DNA of 30,140 nt from Bacillota bacterium (GTDB taxonomy: Bacteria > Bacillota_C > Negativicutes > JAEYSJ01): positions 1-30,140 of the forward strand of contig JAEYSJ010000284.1 of assembly GCA_023434855.1 (NCBI GenBank), in the 5' to 3' direction. The position numbers were made by a program, and so were the translations under genes. Below the pieces are notes generated by a model, which worked only from the letters and a program-made list of their open reading frames with translations, was not told the DNA's origin and did no database searches. This document shows, piece by piece, positions 13,865 to 23,126 of this stretch (the stretch's first letter is position 1; each line of letters begins with the position of its first letter).

Positions 13865-14968
13865 ATGAGAATTGATAAGGTTACTTTGAAAATACTGTTT
13901 ATTTTTTGGGCAGCATTGTTATTAGCGTTCACAACCTTTAATGTTTACGCAGATGAACAGGAACTGACTCCGGCCCAATGGCTGGAAAAAGGAAAAGCTT
14001 TTCAGGACGGAAAGGATTTTGTAAATGCGATAGCGGCATACAGCCGGGCGATACAACTGGATTCTCAGTTCGAACAAGCTTATGTTGAGCGGGGAAAAGC
14101 CTATATGTATACGAAGCAAAATGATCTTGCGGTTGCAGATTTTACCAAAACCATTGAATTGGACCCGCAAGATGCACAGCTATATTGGCTTTGTGGTTTG
14201 GCCTACGCCGGGAAGGGGCAACATGATTTAGCTATTAATGATTACAACCAAACACTTAGGATAAACCCGCAGATGTATATGGCATATTGGACCTCAGCTT
14301 TATCTTATGAAAAGATGGGGCTATCTTACCAGGCTATGCAAGAATATAGTAATTTTGTGAAAAATGCTCCGCCTGACTATCCTAATGTAGATAAAGCAAA
14401 AAAGCGACTTAATGAACTTGCTGATAAAGATAAAGCCAGAAATGAATCAGCCGGCAAACCAGTCATAGATATTACAGGATTACAGAAAAAATTTATCTTT
14501 GATTTCCTAAAAACTGACTATCTTAGCCTTGAGTTCGAAAAACCTCGCTGGGTAGTTGGTTTTCAGCAAAGTGCGGACAATGGATTAATTATAGAATTTG
14601 TTACAGGCAATGAAACAGTGAATAATTGGACGGAATTGGTTACTGTGCAATTCTACCGGAATCCCAAACAACTTTCGCCTGCACAGTATGCCTCTTTTGT
14701 GGAAAAACATTATCGGGATAGTTATGGAGATAAGGCTCAAGTCAATATTCTGCGTGTTTCTGACGCCGATGCCTTAGTCGAGTATCGGGTCTCGGGGCAG
14801 CCGGGAATACAAGATGAACATACAATTACAAGGATACTCAGGGGAAAAGCCAGTTTAATGCTCGTGCATTACGCTGCAAAGCCTAATATGACAGCGGAAA
14901 AAAGGACCAATGGACTAAGTATAATTGAAGGTGTTCAATATTTTGATCATTTGCCCTCAAACAACTAA
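13865..14968 (+). CDS. Exported TPR-repeat protein
   Basis: The 367-residue protein starts with a signal peptide (hydrophobic to about 28, NVYADEQ). At least three to four tetratricopeptide repeats follow (about 37-170), with the usual spacing of A-Y-x-x-x-G-x-A-Y and D-L-A-x-x-D-(F/Y) patterns ending in LDP/INP. A separate C-terminal domain (about 195-365) is rich in beta structure and ends with IIEGVQYFDHLPSNN. TPRs mediate protein-protein contacts; the C-terminal domain is not recognised. GGGGAGG lies 6 nt before the ATG. It stands alone, with a gap of 144 nt to the next gene. Confidence 0.75.
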   Translation: MRIDKVTLKILFIFWAALLLAFTTFNVYADEQELTPAQWLEKGKAFQDGKDFVNAIAAYSRAIQLDSQFEQAYVERGKAYMYTKQNDLAVADFTKTIELDPQDAQLYWLCGLAYAGKGQHDLAINDYNQTLRINPQMYMAYWTSALSYEKMGLSYQAMQEYSNFVKNAPPDYPNVDKAKKRLNELADKDKARNESAGKPVIDITGLQKKFIFDFLKTDYLSLEFEKPRWVVGFQQSADNGLIIEFVTGNETVNNWTELVTVQFYRNPKQLSPAQYASFVEKHYRDSYGDKAQVNILRVSDADALVEYRVSGQPGIQDEHTITRILRGKASLMLVHYAAKPNMTAEKRTNGLSIIEGVQYFDHLPSNN

Positions 14969-15072
14969 ATTATTAGCTGGTGGCTGCGATTAAAGCAGAT
15001 TTGGCGACATTCCGCATAGGTAAATCGATAGAAAAGAAAAGCTGAAGTTAATAAATAAGTCAATTACTAGAA

Positions 15073-15098
15073 CAAATCAAGTCTGACCCCTTGATTTG
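15073..15098. repeat. REP-like palindrome before the SemiSWEET gene
   Basis: CAAATCAAG (15073-15081) pairs perfectly with CTTGATTTG (15090-15098) around TCTGACCC. The AAGTCTGACCC core resembles REP-type hairpins seen near IS200-like transposases in other genomes (from memory, not checked). The right arm abuts the ribosome binding site GAGGGAGG at 15098-15105, so it could also affect translation. Confidence 0.5.
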
Positions 15099-15112
15099 AG
15101 GGAGGCGTTAAC

Positions 15113-15373
15113 TTGACGGAAATAATCGGCAGTGTGGCCGGAATATTAACAACCTTTGCCTTCTTCCCGCAGGTAGTCAAAACGGTAAGAAGCCGTTCAA
15201 CCGATGATTTGTCATGGAGCTGGCTGGTTATGATGTCTGTGGGGGTCTTCTTGTGGATGGTATATGGATTGGACTTAAATAGCCTTTCACTCATCGGAGC
15301 CAATGCGGTGACTTTTTGCTGCGTGGTAATACTGCTATGGGTGAAAGTTAGCAATTATCGCCGTGGGAAATAA
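15113..15373 (+). CDS. SemiSWEET-type sugar transporter
   Basis: The 86-residue protein has three transmembrane segments (about 4-22, 33-51, 59-78) and the MtN3/PQ-loop signature: FFPQVVKTVRSRSTDDLS, then SWLVMMSVGVFLWMVYGL. SemiSWEETs dimerise to make a complete sugar uniporter in the inner membrane; the substrate is not known. The start is TTG, 7 nt behind GAGGGAGG, which is the best-placed start codon. It is monocistronic by position. Confidence 0.9.
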   Translation: MTEIIGSVAGILTTFAFFPQVVKTVRSRSTDDLSWSWLVMMSVGVFLWMVYGLDLNSLSLIGANAVTFCCVVILLWVKVSNYRRGK

Positions 15374-15477
15374 ATAACAGGTACGTAAGAGGCTGCTGTA
15401 TATAATCATAGCAGTAGTAGTCATTGGTTTAATACTTGACAATGGGATATTATGGTGATAAAGTAACAGGCAAAAGA

Positions 15478-15650
15478 AAATATTGGTGAACAGGTGCCCT
15501 GCGGGGCTTAATAGGGAAGTCCGGTGTAACACCGGCGCGGTCCCGCCACTGTAATGGGGAGCGAATCCAAGGGTATGCCACTGGGACAGAAGTCTTGGGA
15601 AGGTTTGGTAGTAGCTGTGATCCAGAGCCAGGAGAACTGCCTGTTTAGAA
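15478..15650 (+). promoter_or_regulatory. Cobalamin (B12) riboswitch
   Basis: This is an adenosylcobalamin-sensing leader. Visible landmarks are ACAGGTGCCC and TTAATAGGGAAGTCCGGTG near the 5' end, CCGCCACTGTAA in the core, and the B12 box AGCCAGGAGAACTGCC at 15626-15641. CCTGGC/GCCAGG (about 15710-15725) can compete with the B12 box, and a terminator follows at 15748. When B12 is plentiful it should shut off the downstream tetrapyrrole operon. Confidence 0.93.
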
Positions 15651-15747
15651 GTCACCGTTATACCCACGAGCGATGGGGAGGGGATTATATACAAGTGTGC
15701 CATTATTTCCTGGCTATTGCCAGGCTTCAATTAGGTAAGACTGTTAT

Positions 15748-15780
15748 AGACCTCTCCGCTGTTGTGGAGAGGTCTTTCCA
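15748..15780 (+). terminator. Riboswitch expression-platform terminator
   Basis: AGACCTCTCC (15748-15757) pairs with GGAGAGGTCT (15766-15775), followed by TTTCC. It lies between the B12 riboswitch and the first operon gene. Confidence 0.75.
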
Positions 15781-15933
15781 GTTTAATATTCGAATGATTG
15801 ATATGTTATAATAAAAAAGATATTATTAGTACAGCTTATTTATGGAATAATGTTAACAGGTAATTGAAAAAATGTTGGTTTAAAGGAGTATAACCACTAA
15901 AACGCGAATACTCAACAAGATAAGTATAGGGAT

Positions 15934-16587
15934 GTGGTTGATATTGCTGTTTATCCGGTAAATCTCCAAATTGACGGGCGCCGCTGCGCTGTGGTGGGCG
16001 GCGGGAGTGTGGCTGCGCGTAAGGTTGTTTCCCTGGTTGAAGCAGGGGCCTGCGTTACTGTGTTTAGTCCGGCCCTGACTGACTGCCTGACGGAAATGGC
16101 AGTTAACGGACAGATAATCCATGTAGACAGGCCGTATTGCCAGGGCGATCTTGCCGGTTATTTTATTGTAATTTGCGCTACTGATGACCGGGATAGCAAC
16201 CGCCAGGCGGCGGAGGAAGGCCATAGGTCGGGGGCGCTCGTTAATGTGGTTGATGATCCGGCGGCCTGTGACTTCAGTGTACCGGCCCAGGTGGCGCGGG
16301 GAGATGTATTGTTTACCGTGTCTACCGGCGGCAAAAGCCCGGCTTTGGCCCGCCGCCTGCGGGAAGAACTGGCTGGACGGTATGGCCCTGAATACGGGGA
16401 ATATCTGGAACTGGTAGCCAAGGTGCGGGACGAATTAAAAACACGGCTGGCTACATCCCGGGACAGGGAAAGTTTTTGGCGGGAAACTATCGACAGTGAT
16501 ATTCTTGTTTTATTGCGGCAAGGTAAGATAAAGGAAGCGGAGGCAAAGATCAGAAATGCAGCTGGTTGTACTGGGACTAAATCATAA
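15934..16587 (+). CDS. Precorrin-2 dehydrogenase / sirohydrochlorin ferrochelatase
   Basis: The 217-residue protein oxidises precorrin-2 to sirohydrochlorin with NAD+, on the branch from uroporphyrinogen III to siroheme and cobalamin. The N-terminal Rossmann motif VVGGGSVAARK (20-30), ICATDDRDSN (65-74) and the SVPAQVARGDVLFTVSTGGKSPALA signature (in parts, about 101-126) define the CysG-N/Met8/SirC family. A separate chelatase activity is possible but not certain. The start is GTG at 15934 with only a weak GGGA upstream. Its end overlaps hemA by 32 nt. It is the first gene after the B12 riboswitch. Confidence 0.88.
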   Translation: MVDIAVYPVNLQIDGRRCAVVGGGSVAARKVVSLVEAGACVTVFSPALTDCLTEMAVNGQIIHVDRPYCQGDLAGYFIVICATDDRDSNRQAAEEGHRSGALVNVVDDPAACDFSVPAQVARGDVLFTVSTGGKSPALARRLREELAGRYGPEYGEYLELVAKVRDELKTRLATSRDRESFWRETIDSDILVLLRQGKIKEAEAKIRNAAGCTGTKS

Positions 16588-17869
16588 GACTGCGCCAGTT
16601 GAGGTGCGGGAATGTTTTTCATTTTCTGAGGAACAGGTTAAAACAGCCTTAAAACATATTGATACTTGTGAAGAAATTAGTGAATGTGTTATTTTGTCGA
16701 CCTGCAACCGTACAGAAATGTATGCGGTGGTGGACGATGTGGAGGACGGGCTGCCGGTGATGCAGCAGTTTGTGGCACACTTGGCCGGCAGGGATTATGA
16801 CAACACTTATTTCTTCTATCATACAGAAGAGGATTGTATCAGGCATTTGTTCCGGGTGGCCGCCAGTCTGGATTCGCTGGTTGTCGGCGAGGGACAAATT
16901 CTCAGCCAGGTGAAAAAAGCATATTCCCTGGCCCGCGATGCCGGGACGACAAGCACGGTGCTGAATACTTTATTCCACCGGGCCATAGCCGTAGGCAAAA
17001 AAGTGCGCACCGAAACGCGCATTGCCTACAGTGCCGTCTCTGTCAGCTACGCGGCGGTAGAGTTGGCCAAAAAGGTTTTTGGCGATTTATCCAACTCCAA
17101 CGTATTAATCCTCGGGGCGGGGGAAATGAGCGAACTGACTGCCCGCCATCTGGTGGAAAACGGGGTACAAACGGTGTTTGTTTCTAACCGTAAATTCGAA
17201 AGGGCAATCCAATTGGCCGATAAGTTCCGGGGGGTGGCTGTGCCTTTTGAGGATTTTATGAAATGCGCTGTTCAGGCGGATATCGTAATTACTTCCACCG
17301 GCGCGCCACATTATATAATCAGAACATGGGATGCCGCTCATTTAATGCCCAGGCGGCAGGGCAGGCCGATTATTTTTATTGATATTGCCGTGCCGCGGGA
17401 TGTGGAGCCGGAAGTTGCGGCCATTGCCGGGGTAACTTTATATAATATTGATGATTTGGAAGCGGTGGTAGAATCCAATATGCGGGGCCGGGAACAGGAA
17501 GCCAGGTTGGCTGAAGACATTATTGCTGCCGAGCTGGCCGAACTGGTAACAAAATTCCGCTATTTATCTTTCCGTCCGGTAATGGCCCGTCTGACCGATA
17601 AAGCGGAAAAAATGCGCCAGCGGGAAGTGAAGCGGGCTTTGGCCAAACTGCCTGACATTACACCGGAAGAGCGCAAAGTATTGGAGAACATGTCCAAAAT
17701 GCTTGTCCGCAAACTGTTGCGCGATCCTATGGTGCGTATTAACGAGGCGGCTGGTAGCGAGCATGAGGAGTTTTACCTAGACGCTATAACGAGCTTATTC
17801 AAACTTGACGCAATAGGGGAGAGCAGACATAGTGAAAAGAAAACTTGTTATCGGTACGCGCGGCAGTAA
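16556..17869 (+). CDS. hemA: Glutamyl-tRNA reductase
   Basis: Reduces glutamyl-tRNA(Glu) to glutamate-1-semialdehyde with NADPH, the first committed step of the C5 tetrapyrrole pathway. The 437-residue protein has the family hallmarks: GLNHKTAPVEVRE (7-19), the catalytic C50 in STCNRTE, VVGEGQILSQVKKAY, the nucleotide-binding LILGAGEMSE and a helical C-terminal dimerisation domain. It overlaps both the preceding gene and hemC (38 nt). A slightly long tail beyond the usual end (SRHSEKKTCYRYARQ) is created by the overlap. Confidence 0.96.
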   Translation: MQLVVLGLNHKTAPVEVRECFSFSEEQVKTALKHIDTCEEISECVILSTCNRTEMYAVVDDVEDGLPVMQQFVAHLAGRDYDNTYFFYHTEEDCIRHLFRVAASLDSLVVGEGQILSQVKKAYSLARDAGTTSTVLNTLFHRAIAVGKKVRTETRIAYSAVSVSYAAVELAKKVFGDLSNSNVLILGAGEMSELTARHLVENGVQTVFVSNRKFERAIQLADKFRGVAVPFEDFMKCAVQADIVITSTGAPHYIIRTWDAAHLMPRRQGRPIIFIDIAVPRDVEPEVAAIAGVTLYNIDDLEAVVESNMRGREQEARLAEDIIAAELAELVTKFRYLSFRPVMARLTDKAEKMRQREVKRALAKLPDITPEERKVLENMSKMLVRKLLRDPMVRINEAAGSEHEEFYLDAITSLFKLDAIGESRHSEKKTCYRYARQ

Positions 17870-18752
17870 GCTGGCTTTATGGCAGGCAAATTATATAGCG
17901 CACCGGATTGCCGACCGCTATCCGGAAATCGAAGTAGTCTTGCAGCATATTGTGACTACCGGGGATAAAATATTGGATGTACCACTGGCTAAAATCGGCG
18001 GCAAGGGGCTGTTCACCAAGGAACTGGAGAACGCTATGCTGTGCGGCGAAATTGATCTGGCAGTGCATAGTTTAAAAGATATGCCGACCGAATTGCCGGA
18101 AGGCCTTACGCTGGCGGCGATTACTGAAAGAATAGACCCGGGAGACGCCTTGGTCAGTCCTAAATACGGTGTAATCGACAACCTGCCGCCTGGGGCGAAA
18201 GTCGGTACTTCCAGCCTGCGGCGGCGGGCACAGCTTTTACATTATCGTCCTGATTTGACGATCAGCGATCTTCGGGGCAACCTTGATACCAGGTTGAAAA
18301 AGCTGGAAACACATGATCTGGATGCCATTGTTCTGGCAGTAGCCGGGTTAAAACGGCTCGAATGGGACAACCATATTACACAGGTGCTGCCGCGGACAAT
18401 TTGTCTGCCGGCCGTGGGGCAAGGGGCGCTGGCGCTTGAAGCCCGTGCCAATGATAATGAAGTGCTGAGCATTCTGGATTTCTTAAACAATCAACAGACA
18501 AGACAGGCGGTAACCGCCGAACGGGCCTATCTCCATGAAGTGGAAGGCGGCTGCCAGGTACCAATCGGAGTTTTTGGCACGGTGGGTAACCATGTCTTAT
18601 CTTTGGAAGCCGTGATATTATCGGTAGACGGCAAAACTATAGTAAGGGACGTTGTGTCAGGCACGCCCGGCGCCGCGGCAGAATTAGGCCGCAGTCTGGC
18701 TAACCGCATGCTGGACGCCGGCGGGCGGGAAATACTGGCCCAGTTGAAATAA
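17832..18752 (+). CDS. hemC: Hydroxymethylbilane synthase (porphobilinogen deaminase)
   Basis: Joins four porphobilinogens into hydroxymethylbilane. The 306-residue protein has GTRGSKLALWQ (8-18), HSLKDMPTELPEG with the catalytic D83, the Arg-rich SSLRRRAQ (127-134) and C241 in EGGCQVPIG, the attachment site of the dipyrromethane cofactor. The GTG start overlaps the end of hemA, with GGGAGA 9 nt upstream, so the two are translationally coupled. A palindromic element separates it from the next gene. Confidence 0.96.
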   Translation: MKRKLVIGTRGSKLALWQANYIAHRIADRYPEIEVVLQHIVTTGDKILDVPLAKIGGKGLFTKELENAMLCGEIDLAVHSLKDMPTELPEGLTLAAITERIDPGDALVSPKYGVIDNLPPGAKVGTSSLRRRAQLLHYRPDLTISDLRGNLDTRLKKLETHDLDAIVLAVAGLKRLEWDNHITQVLPRTICLPAVGQGALALEARANDNEVLSILDFLNNQQTRQAVTAERAYLHEVEGGCQVPIGVFGTVGNHVLSLEAVILSVDGKTIVRDVVSGTPGAAAELGRSLANRMLDAGGREILAQLK

Positions 18753-18759
18753 GAATAAT

Positions 18760-18860
18760 TAACCGCATAGTTCAGAGTATTCGCAGCGGAATGCGCTATA
18801 TTCATCTATTTGATTATGCGTAATAATTCCCCTCCGTGTCCTCTGTGTCCTCTGCGGTTA
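18760..18860. repeat. Palindromic element 1 with 9-nt tandem units (hemC-cobA gap)
   Basis: The right arm carries CTCCGTGTC, CTCTGTGTC and CTCTGCGGT in tandem (18832-18858). The outermost bases TAACCGC (18760-18766) and GCGGTTA (18854-18860) are inverted, and the left arm looks like a decayed complement of the right. The same units occur in the element at 21499-21668. Confidence 0.6.
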
Positions 18861-18906
18861 GAAAAAAATAGCAGTAAGCGTTTACGACAGGCAGGGGGAG
18901 AAACAG

Positions 18907-20424
18907 ATGCAAAAGGGTATGGTCTATCTGGTGGGCGCAGGCCCGGGAGATTACAAATTAATCAGCGTAAAAGCGCTGGAATATATACAAGGCGCGGATA
19001 CCATCGTGTATGACCGCTTGGCGGATGACCGGCTGCTGGCTTATGCCAGGCCGGATGTTGAACTTATTTATGTGGGTAAAGCTTCCAGCGCCCATACCAT
19101 GCGGCAGGAAGAGATCAACCAGGTATTAGTGGACAAGGCCAGGGAAGGCAAAAGCGTTGTACGCCTTAAAGGGGGCGACCCCTTTGTTTTTGGGCGGGGC
19201 GGCGAGGAAGCATTGGAGCTTATTGCCAACAATCTGCCTTTTGAAGTAGTGCCTGGTATTACTTCAGCCATTTCCGTACCGGCTTATGCCGGCATACCGG
19301 TAACCCACCGGGGAATTGCCACATCTTTTGCGGTTATTACCGGGCATGAGGACCCTGCTAAGACCGAATCCAATATGAAGTGGGACAAACTGGCCACAGG
19401 GGTGGACACGCTGGTTTTTCTCATGGGAGTGGAAAACCTTCCCCATATTACGGCCCAGCTTATCAAGAACGGACGTCAGGCTGAAACACCGGCGGCAGTA
19501 ATCCGCTGGGGCACAAAGCCGGAACAACGGGTATTGGTTACTACGGTCGGCCGGGCGGCAGAAGATGTAGCCGCTCAGGGGATCAAGCCGCCGGCCATTT
19601 TTATTGTCGGCGAAGTAGTAAAACTGCGGAAAGATCTGGCCTGGTTTGACCGGCGGCCGCTGTTCGGCAAAAAGGCTCTGGTAACCCGGGCCAGGGAACA
19701 GGCCAGCGCTTTGACTGTCGAATTGGAAGCTCTTGGCGCGCAATGCCTGGAGGCGCCGGCAATCAAGATTGTACCACCGGAAAGTTATCTCGAATTGGAC
19801 AAAGCGGTAAGGGAGCTGGCCAGCTACCAGTGGCTGATTTTTACCAGCGTAAACGGCGTGGAATATTTCTTCAGCCGCTTGCATGAGGCCAAACTGGATT
19901 CCCGGGCGTTGGCGGGTCTTAAGGTAGCTGCAATCGGTACACAGACTGCCGAGTGTCTTAAAAATTATGGTGTGCTGGCTGATGTTGTACCGCTGGAATT
20001 CAGGGCGGAAGGCATTATTGAGGCACTGTCCGGCTTAATCGAGCCAGGCATGAAAGTGCTCATTCCCCGGGCGTTAATAGCCCGCGATGTACTGCCGGAG
20101 AAACTGGTTGAAATGGGCGCCGCCGTTAATGTCGTGCCTGCCTACCGCACGGTAGCCGGGGATACTGACGGGAAAGCGCTGGCGGCTAAGTTGGACGCCG
20201 GAGACATAGATATTGTTACCTTTACCAGTTCATCTACAGTTACCAATTTACTCAGCCTGCTGGGGGAGGGTGGCGCTCAATTGCTGGCAAAAGCAAAAAT
20301 AGCCTGCATCGGCCCTATCACTGCTACAACCTGTGTCCAGCATGGCATCAAACCTGATGTTATTGCTGATGAATATACAATTAAAGGACTTATATCTGCT
20401 ATATTTAACTTATATTCAGAGTAA
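18907..20424 (+). CDS. cobA-hemD: Uroporphyrinogen-III C-methyltransferase / uroporphyrinogen-III synthase fusion
   Basis: This fusion protein (505 aa) closes hydroxymethylbilane to uroporphyrinogen III and then methylates it twice with SAM to precorrin-2. The N-terminal part (about 1-245) is a SUMT/CobA domain: VGAGPGD (9-15), RLKGGDPFVFGRGGEE and PGITSAISVPAYAGIPVTHRG (in parts). The C-terminal part (about 253-505) is HemD: ALVTRAREQ, FTSVNGVEYF and FTSSSTVTNL. This fusion is common in Firmicutes that feed cobalamin synthesis. AGGGGGAG lies 6 nt before the ATG. Confidence 0.95.
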   Translation: MQKGMVYLVGAGPGDYKLISVKALEYIQGADTIVYDRLADDRLLAYARPDVELIYVGKASSAHTMRQEEINQVLVDKAREGKSVVRLKGGDPFVFGRGGEEALELIANNLPFEVVPGITSAISVPAYAGIPVTHRGIATSFAVITGHEDPAKTESNMKWDKLATGVDTLVFLMGVENLPHITAQLIKNGRQAETPAAVIRWGTKPEQRVLVTTVGRAAEDVAAQGIKPPAIFIVGEVVKLRKDLAWFDRRPLFGKKALVTRAREQASALTVELEALGAQCLEAPAIKIVPPESYLELDKAVRELASYQWLIFTSVNGVEYFFSRLHEAKLDSRALAGLKVAAIGTQTAECLKNYGVLADVVPLEFRAEGIIEALSGLIEPGMKVLIPRALIARDVLPEKLVEMGAAVNVVPAYRTVAGDTDGKALAAKLDAGDIDIVTFTSSSTVTNLLSLLGEGGAQLLAKAKIACIGPITATTCVQHGIKPDVIADEYTIKGLISAIFNLYSE

Positions 20425-20508
20425 GGTTTGATTTTAGAGTGTTAATTAAGGTCCTTGTGATTTACATAGTGGTGTTTAACTGATTGATTTACAGAGGAGG
20501 TTTTCAAT

Positions 20509-21483
20509 ATGAATCCCTTAATCCGTCCAAGACGACTAAGGGCCTCTGCCGGCATCAGGCAGATGGTGCGGGAAACCGGCATTCATGCAGCTGATTTGGT
20601 CTATCCGCTGTTTGTTGTGCCAGGCCAGAACATTAAAAAAGAAATTTCATCCCTGCCAGGCAATTACCATTTATCCGTCGACAAGGTGGTGGAAATGGCC
20701 AAAGAGGCTTATAGCCTGGGAATACCGGCGGTGATGGTATTCGGCCTGCCGGAATATAAGGACGAGCGCGGTTCCAGCGCCTGGGATATGAATATGCCGG
20801 TGCAGCAGGCTATTCAACGTATTAAGGCTGCTGTGCCTGACCTGGTGGTTATCAGTGATGTATGCCTTTGCGAGTATACCAGTCATGGTCATTGCGGTCT
20901 GATAAAAGGGCACACAGTAGACAATGATGCCACTCTCAGCCTGCTGGGACAGGTAGCTCTCAGCCATGCTGAAGCAGGCGTTGATATGATTGCTCCCTCG
21001 GACATGATGGACGGACGGGTGCTTGCTATCCGTGAAGCTCTTAACAGCCAGGGTTATACCGATATAGTTATTATGGCTCATGCCGTTAAATACGCTTCCG
21101 CTTTTTACGGTCCCTTCCGCGATGCGGTCGATTCTGCTCCCCAGTTCGGTGATCGCAAAACCTATCAGATGGACCCGGCCAATGCCCGTGAGGCTTTACG
21201 GGAGGCTGCCCTCGATGTCGAAGAGAGCGCTGATATTATAATGGTAAAACCGGCACTTGCCTATCTCGACATTATCCGCCAGGTGCGGGACCGGTTTGAT
21301 GTGCCGGTAGCTGCCTACAACGTCAGCGGCGAATATGCCATGGTCAAAGCGGCTGCCGCCAAAGGCTGGGTTGATGAAGAACGCATTGTGTTGGAAACGT
21401 TGACAAGTATAAAACGTGCCGGTGCACGAATTATTATTACATATCACGCTCTTGATGCAGCCCGCTGGCTGAGAAAGAACTGA
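20509..21483 (+). CDS. hemB: Porphobilinogen synthase (delta-aminolevulinate dehydratase)
   Basis: Condenses two 5-aminolevulinates to porphobilinogen. The 324-residue protein has both active-site lysines, K194 ([17 protein letters not shown]) and K247 (MVKPAL), and the zinc cysteines C119, C121 and C129 ([11 protein letters not shown]). It is therefore the zinc-dependent type. GAGGAGG lies before the ATG. It is 84 nt after cobA-hemD and probably in the same transcript. Confidence 0.96.
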   Translation: MNPLIRPRRLRASAGIRQMVRETGIHAADLVYPLFVVPGQNIKKEISSLPGNYHLSVDKVVEMAKEAYSLGIPAVMVFGLPEYKDERGSSAWDMNMPVQQAIQRIKAAVPDLVVISDVCLCEYTSHGHCGLIKGHTVDNDATLSLLGQVALSHAEAGVDMIAPSDMMDGRVLAIREALNSQGYTDIVIMAHAVKYASAFYGPFRDAVDSAPQFGDRKTYQMDPANAREALREAALDVEESADIIMVKPALAYLDIIRQVRDRFDVPVAAYNVSGEYAMVKAAAAKGWVDEERIVLETLTSIKRAGARIIITYHALDAARWLRKN

Positions 21484-21498
21484 GTACAAGGGGTTTTG

Positions 21499-21668
21499 AA
21501 CCACAGAGTACACAGAGTACACAGAGTGGAACGGCTCGATTGCATCTCGCAGGGATAAATGGATTGTATAGCACTAACATTGGCGAAGGATAGTGCTATG
21601 CAATTTAAAATTTGGCAAGGATACATGAATAATAAAATCCCTCTGCGTCCTCTGTGTCCTCTGTGGTT
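21499..21668. repeat. Palindromic element 2 with 9-nt tandem units (hemB-hemL gap)
   Basis: The left arm (21499-21527) has ACCACAGAG plus two TACACAGAG units, and the right arm (21641-21668) has CTCTGCGTC, CTCTGTGTC and CTCTGTGGT, the inverted equivalent. Inside is a hairpin ATTGTATAGCACTA (21563-21576) / TAGTGCTATGCAAT (21591-21604), 14 pairs with one G-T. The layout resembles a small non-autonomous palindromic element (MITE-like). It carries no ORF. Confidence 0.7.
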
Positions 21669-21698
21669 AACGTTATTTCGTTACCAGGAGGTTATAAC

Positions 21699-23009
21699 AT
21701 GGCTTTCAATCTGGATAAGTCGGCGGCAGCATTTGCTGAAGCCAAACAATATATTCCGGGCGGGGTTAACAGTCCGGTGCGGTCTTTTCGTGGGGTGGGC
21801 GGCACGCCGCCGTTTATCGCCGGAGCAGCCGGCAGCAAATTATATGACATAGACGGTCACCAGTATATTGATTATGTTGGCTCATGGGGGCCTATGATCC
21901 TGGGACACGCTCATCCGGCGGTTACTGAAGCGTTGCGGCAGGCCTTGGAACGGGGTACCAGCTACGGCGCCCCTACCTTGCTGGAAACAACATTGGCTAA
22001 AATGGTGACAGCGGCAGTGCCCTCCATGGAACTGGTGCGGATGGTCAATTCCGGCACTGAGGCTACCATGAGCGTATTGCGTTTAGCCCGGGCATTTACC
22101 AAACGCAATAAAATCATCAAATTTGCCGGGTGCTATCATGGTCATCATGACAGCCTGTTAGTCAAAGCAGGCTCAGGAGCGACCACATTAGGGATACCGG
22201 ACAGTCCGGGCGTGCCGGCTGCTATTGCCGGTGGCACCATTACCGTCGCTTATAATGACGCTGTTGCCCTCGAACAGGCTTTCAAGCAGTACGGCGAAGA
22301 TATTGCCGCTGTTATTATTGAGCCAGTGCCTGGAAACATGGGCATGGTACTTCCCTGTGAGGGATATTTGGCTGAGGTGCGGAAAATTACCAATAAATAC
22401 GGTACACTCCTGATATTCGATGAGGTGATGTCCGGTTTCCGCGTTGCCTACGGCGGCGCTCAGCAGGTTTATGGCATCAAACCTGATCTAACCTGTCTGG
22501 GCAAGGTTATTGGCGGAGGACTGCCGGTGGGAGCTTATGGCGGACGCCGGGATATTATGGAATACATTGCCCCGGCCGGGCCGGTATACCAGGCAGGAAC
22601 CTTAAGCGGCAATCCGCTGGCAATGACTGCCGGTATTACTACGTTGAAGATTTTGTCGGAAAAACCCGGCATTTATGCCCAGCTAACGGACAAGACAGAA
22701 ATATTGTGCGCCGGTATCCGTGCCCAGGCTGAAAAGTTTGGTTTTAAGCTGCAGTTTCACCAATTAGGCTCAATGTTCAGTATGTTCTTTAGCGATAAAC
22801 CGGTATATGATTATGATAGTGCAACTCAAGCGGATGTGGCTGCCTTCAATATCTATTTTCACGCCATGCTGGAACAGGGTGTTTACCTGGCGCCTTCCCA
22901 GTTTGAAGCAGGCTTCATGTCCGCCGCCCACAGCGATGAGGATATTGCCGCAACCATTGCTGCTAGTGCCAAAGCATTCGCCAAGGTGGCGGAATATAAG
23001 GAAAAATAA
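21699..23009 (+). CDS. hemL: Glutamate-1-semialdehyde 2,1-aminomutase
   Basis: PLP enzyme that turns glutamate-1-semialdehyde into 5-aminolevulinate, working directly after HemA. The 436-residue protein has GGVNSPVR (21-28), [14 protein letters not shown], the PLP-binding D241 in FDEVMSGFR and the Schiff-base lysine K269 in [17 protein letters not shown]. The ATG at 21699 is 7 nt after AGGAGG. Upstream in-frame starts (from 21654) lie inside the palindromic element and are rejected. A terminator follows, so it is the last gene of the operon. Confidence 0.96.
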   Translation: MAFNLDKSAAAFAEAKQYIPGGVNSPVRSFRGVGGTPPFIAGAAGSKLYDIDGHQYIDYVGSWGPMILGHAHPAVTEALRQALERGTSYGAPTLLETTLAKMVTAAVPSMELVRMVNSGTEATMSVLRLARAFTKRNKIIKFAGCYHGHHDSLLVKAGSGATTLGIPDSPGVPAAIAGGTITVAYNDAVALEQAFKQYGEDIAAVIIEPVPGNMGMVLPCEGYLAEVRKITNKYGTLLIFDEVMSGFRVAYGGAQQVYGIKPDLTCLGKVIGGGLPVGAYGGRRDIMEYIAPAGPVYQAGTLSGNPLAMTAGITTLKILSEKPGIYAQLTDKTEILCAGIRAQAEKFGFKLQFHQLGSMFSMFFSDKPVYDYDSATQADVAAFNIYFHAMLEQGVYLAPSQFEAGFMSAAHSDEDIAATIAASAKAFAKVAEYKEK

Positions 23010-23016
23010 TCATTTA

Positions 23017-23044
23017 AAACCCCAAGCCTAAGGCTTGGGGTTTA
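23017..23044 (+). terminator. Terminator of the tetrapyrrole operon
   Basis: AAACCCCAAGCCT and AGGCTTGGGGTTT form a near-perfect hairpin with almost no loop, just after hemL. Confidence 0.85.
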
Positions 23045-23126
23045 CTATATGTTTTGAATTTTTAACTGCCGGCACTGTGGAAGAAAAAAGTCATGATCAC
23101 TCCCTTTCATAGTTAATTGTAAAAGA

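Noticed and set aside
15554..15811. 85-codon frame within the leader of the tetrapyrrole operon
   Set aside because: It lies inside the cobalamin riboswitch and its terminator.
21499..21668. CRISPR-like array because of repeated 9-nt units
   Set aside because: Units are directly adjacent without spacers and are arranged as inverted arms.
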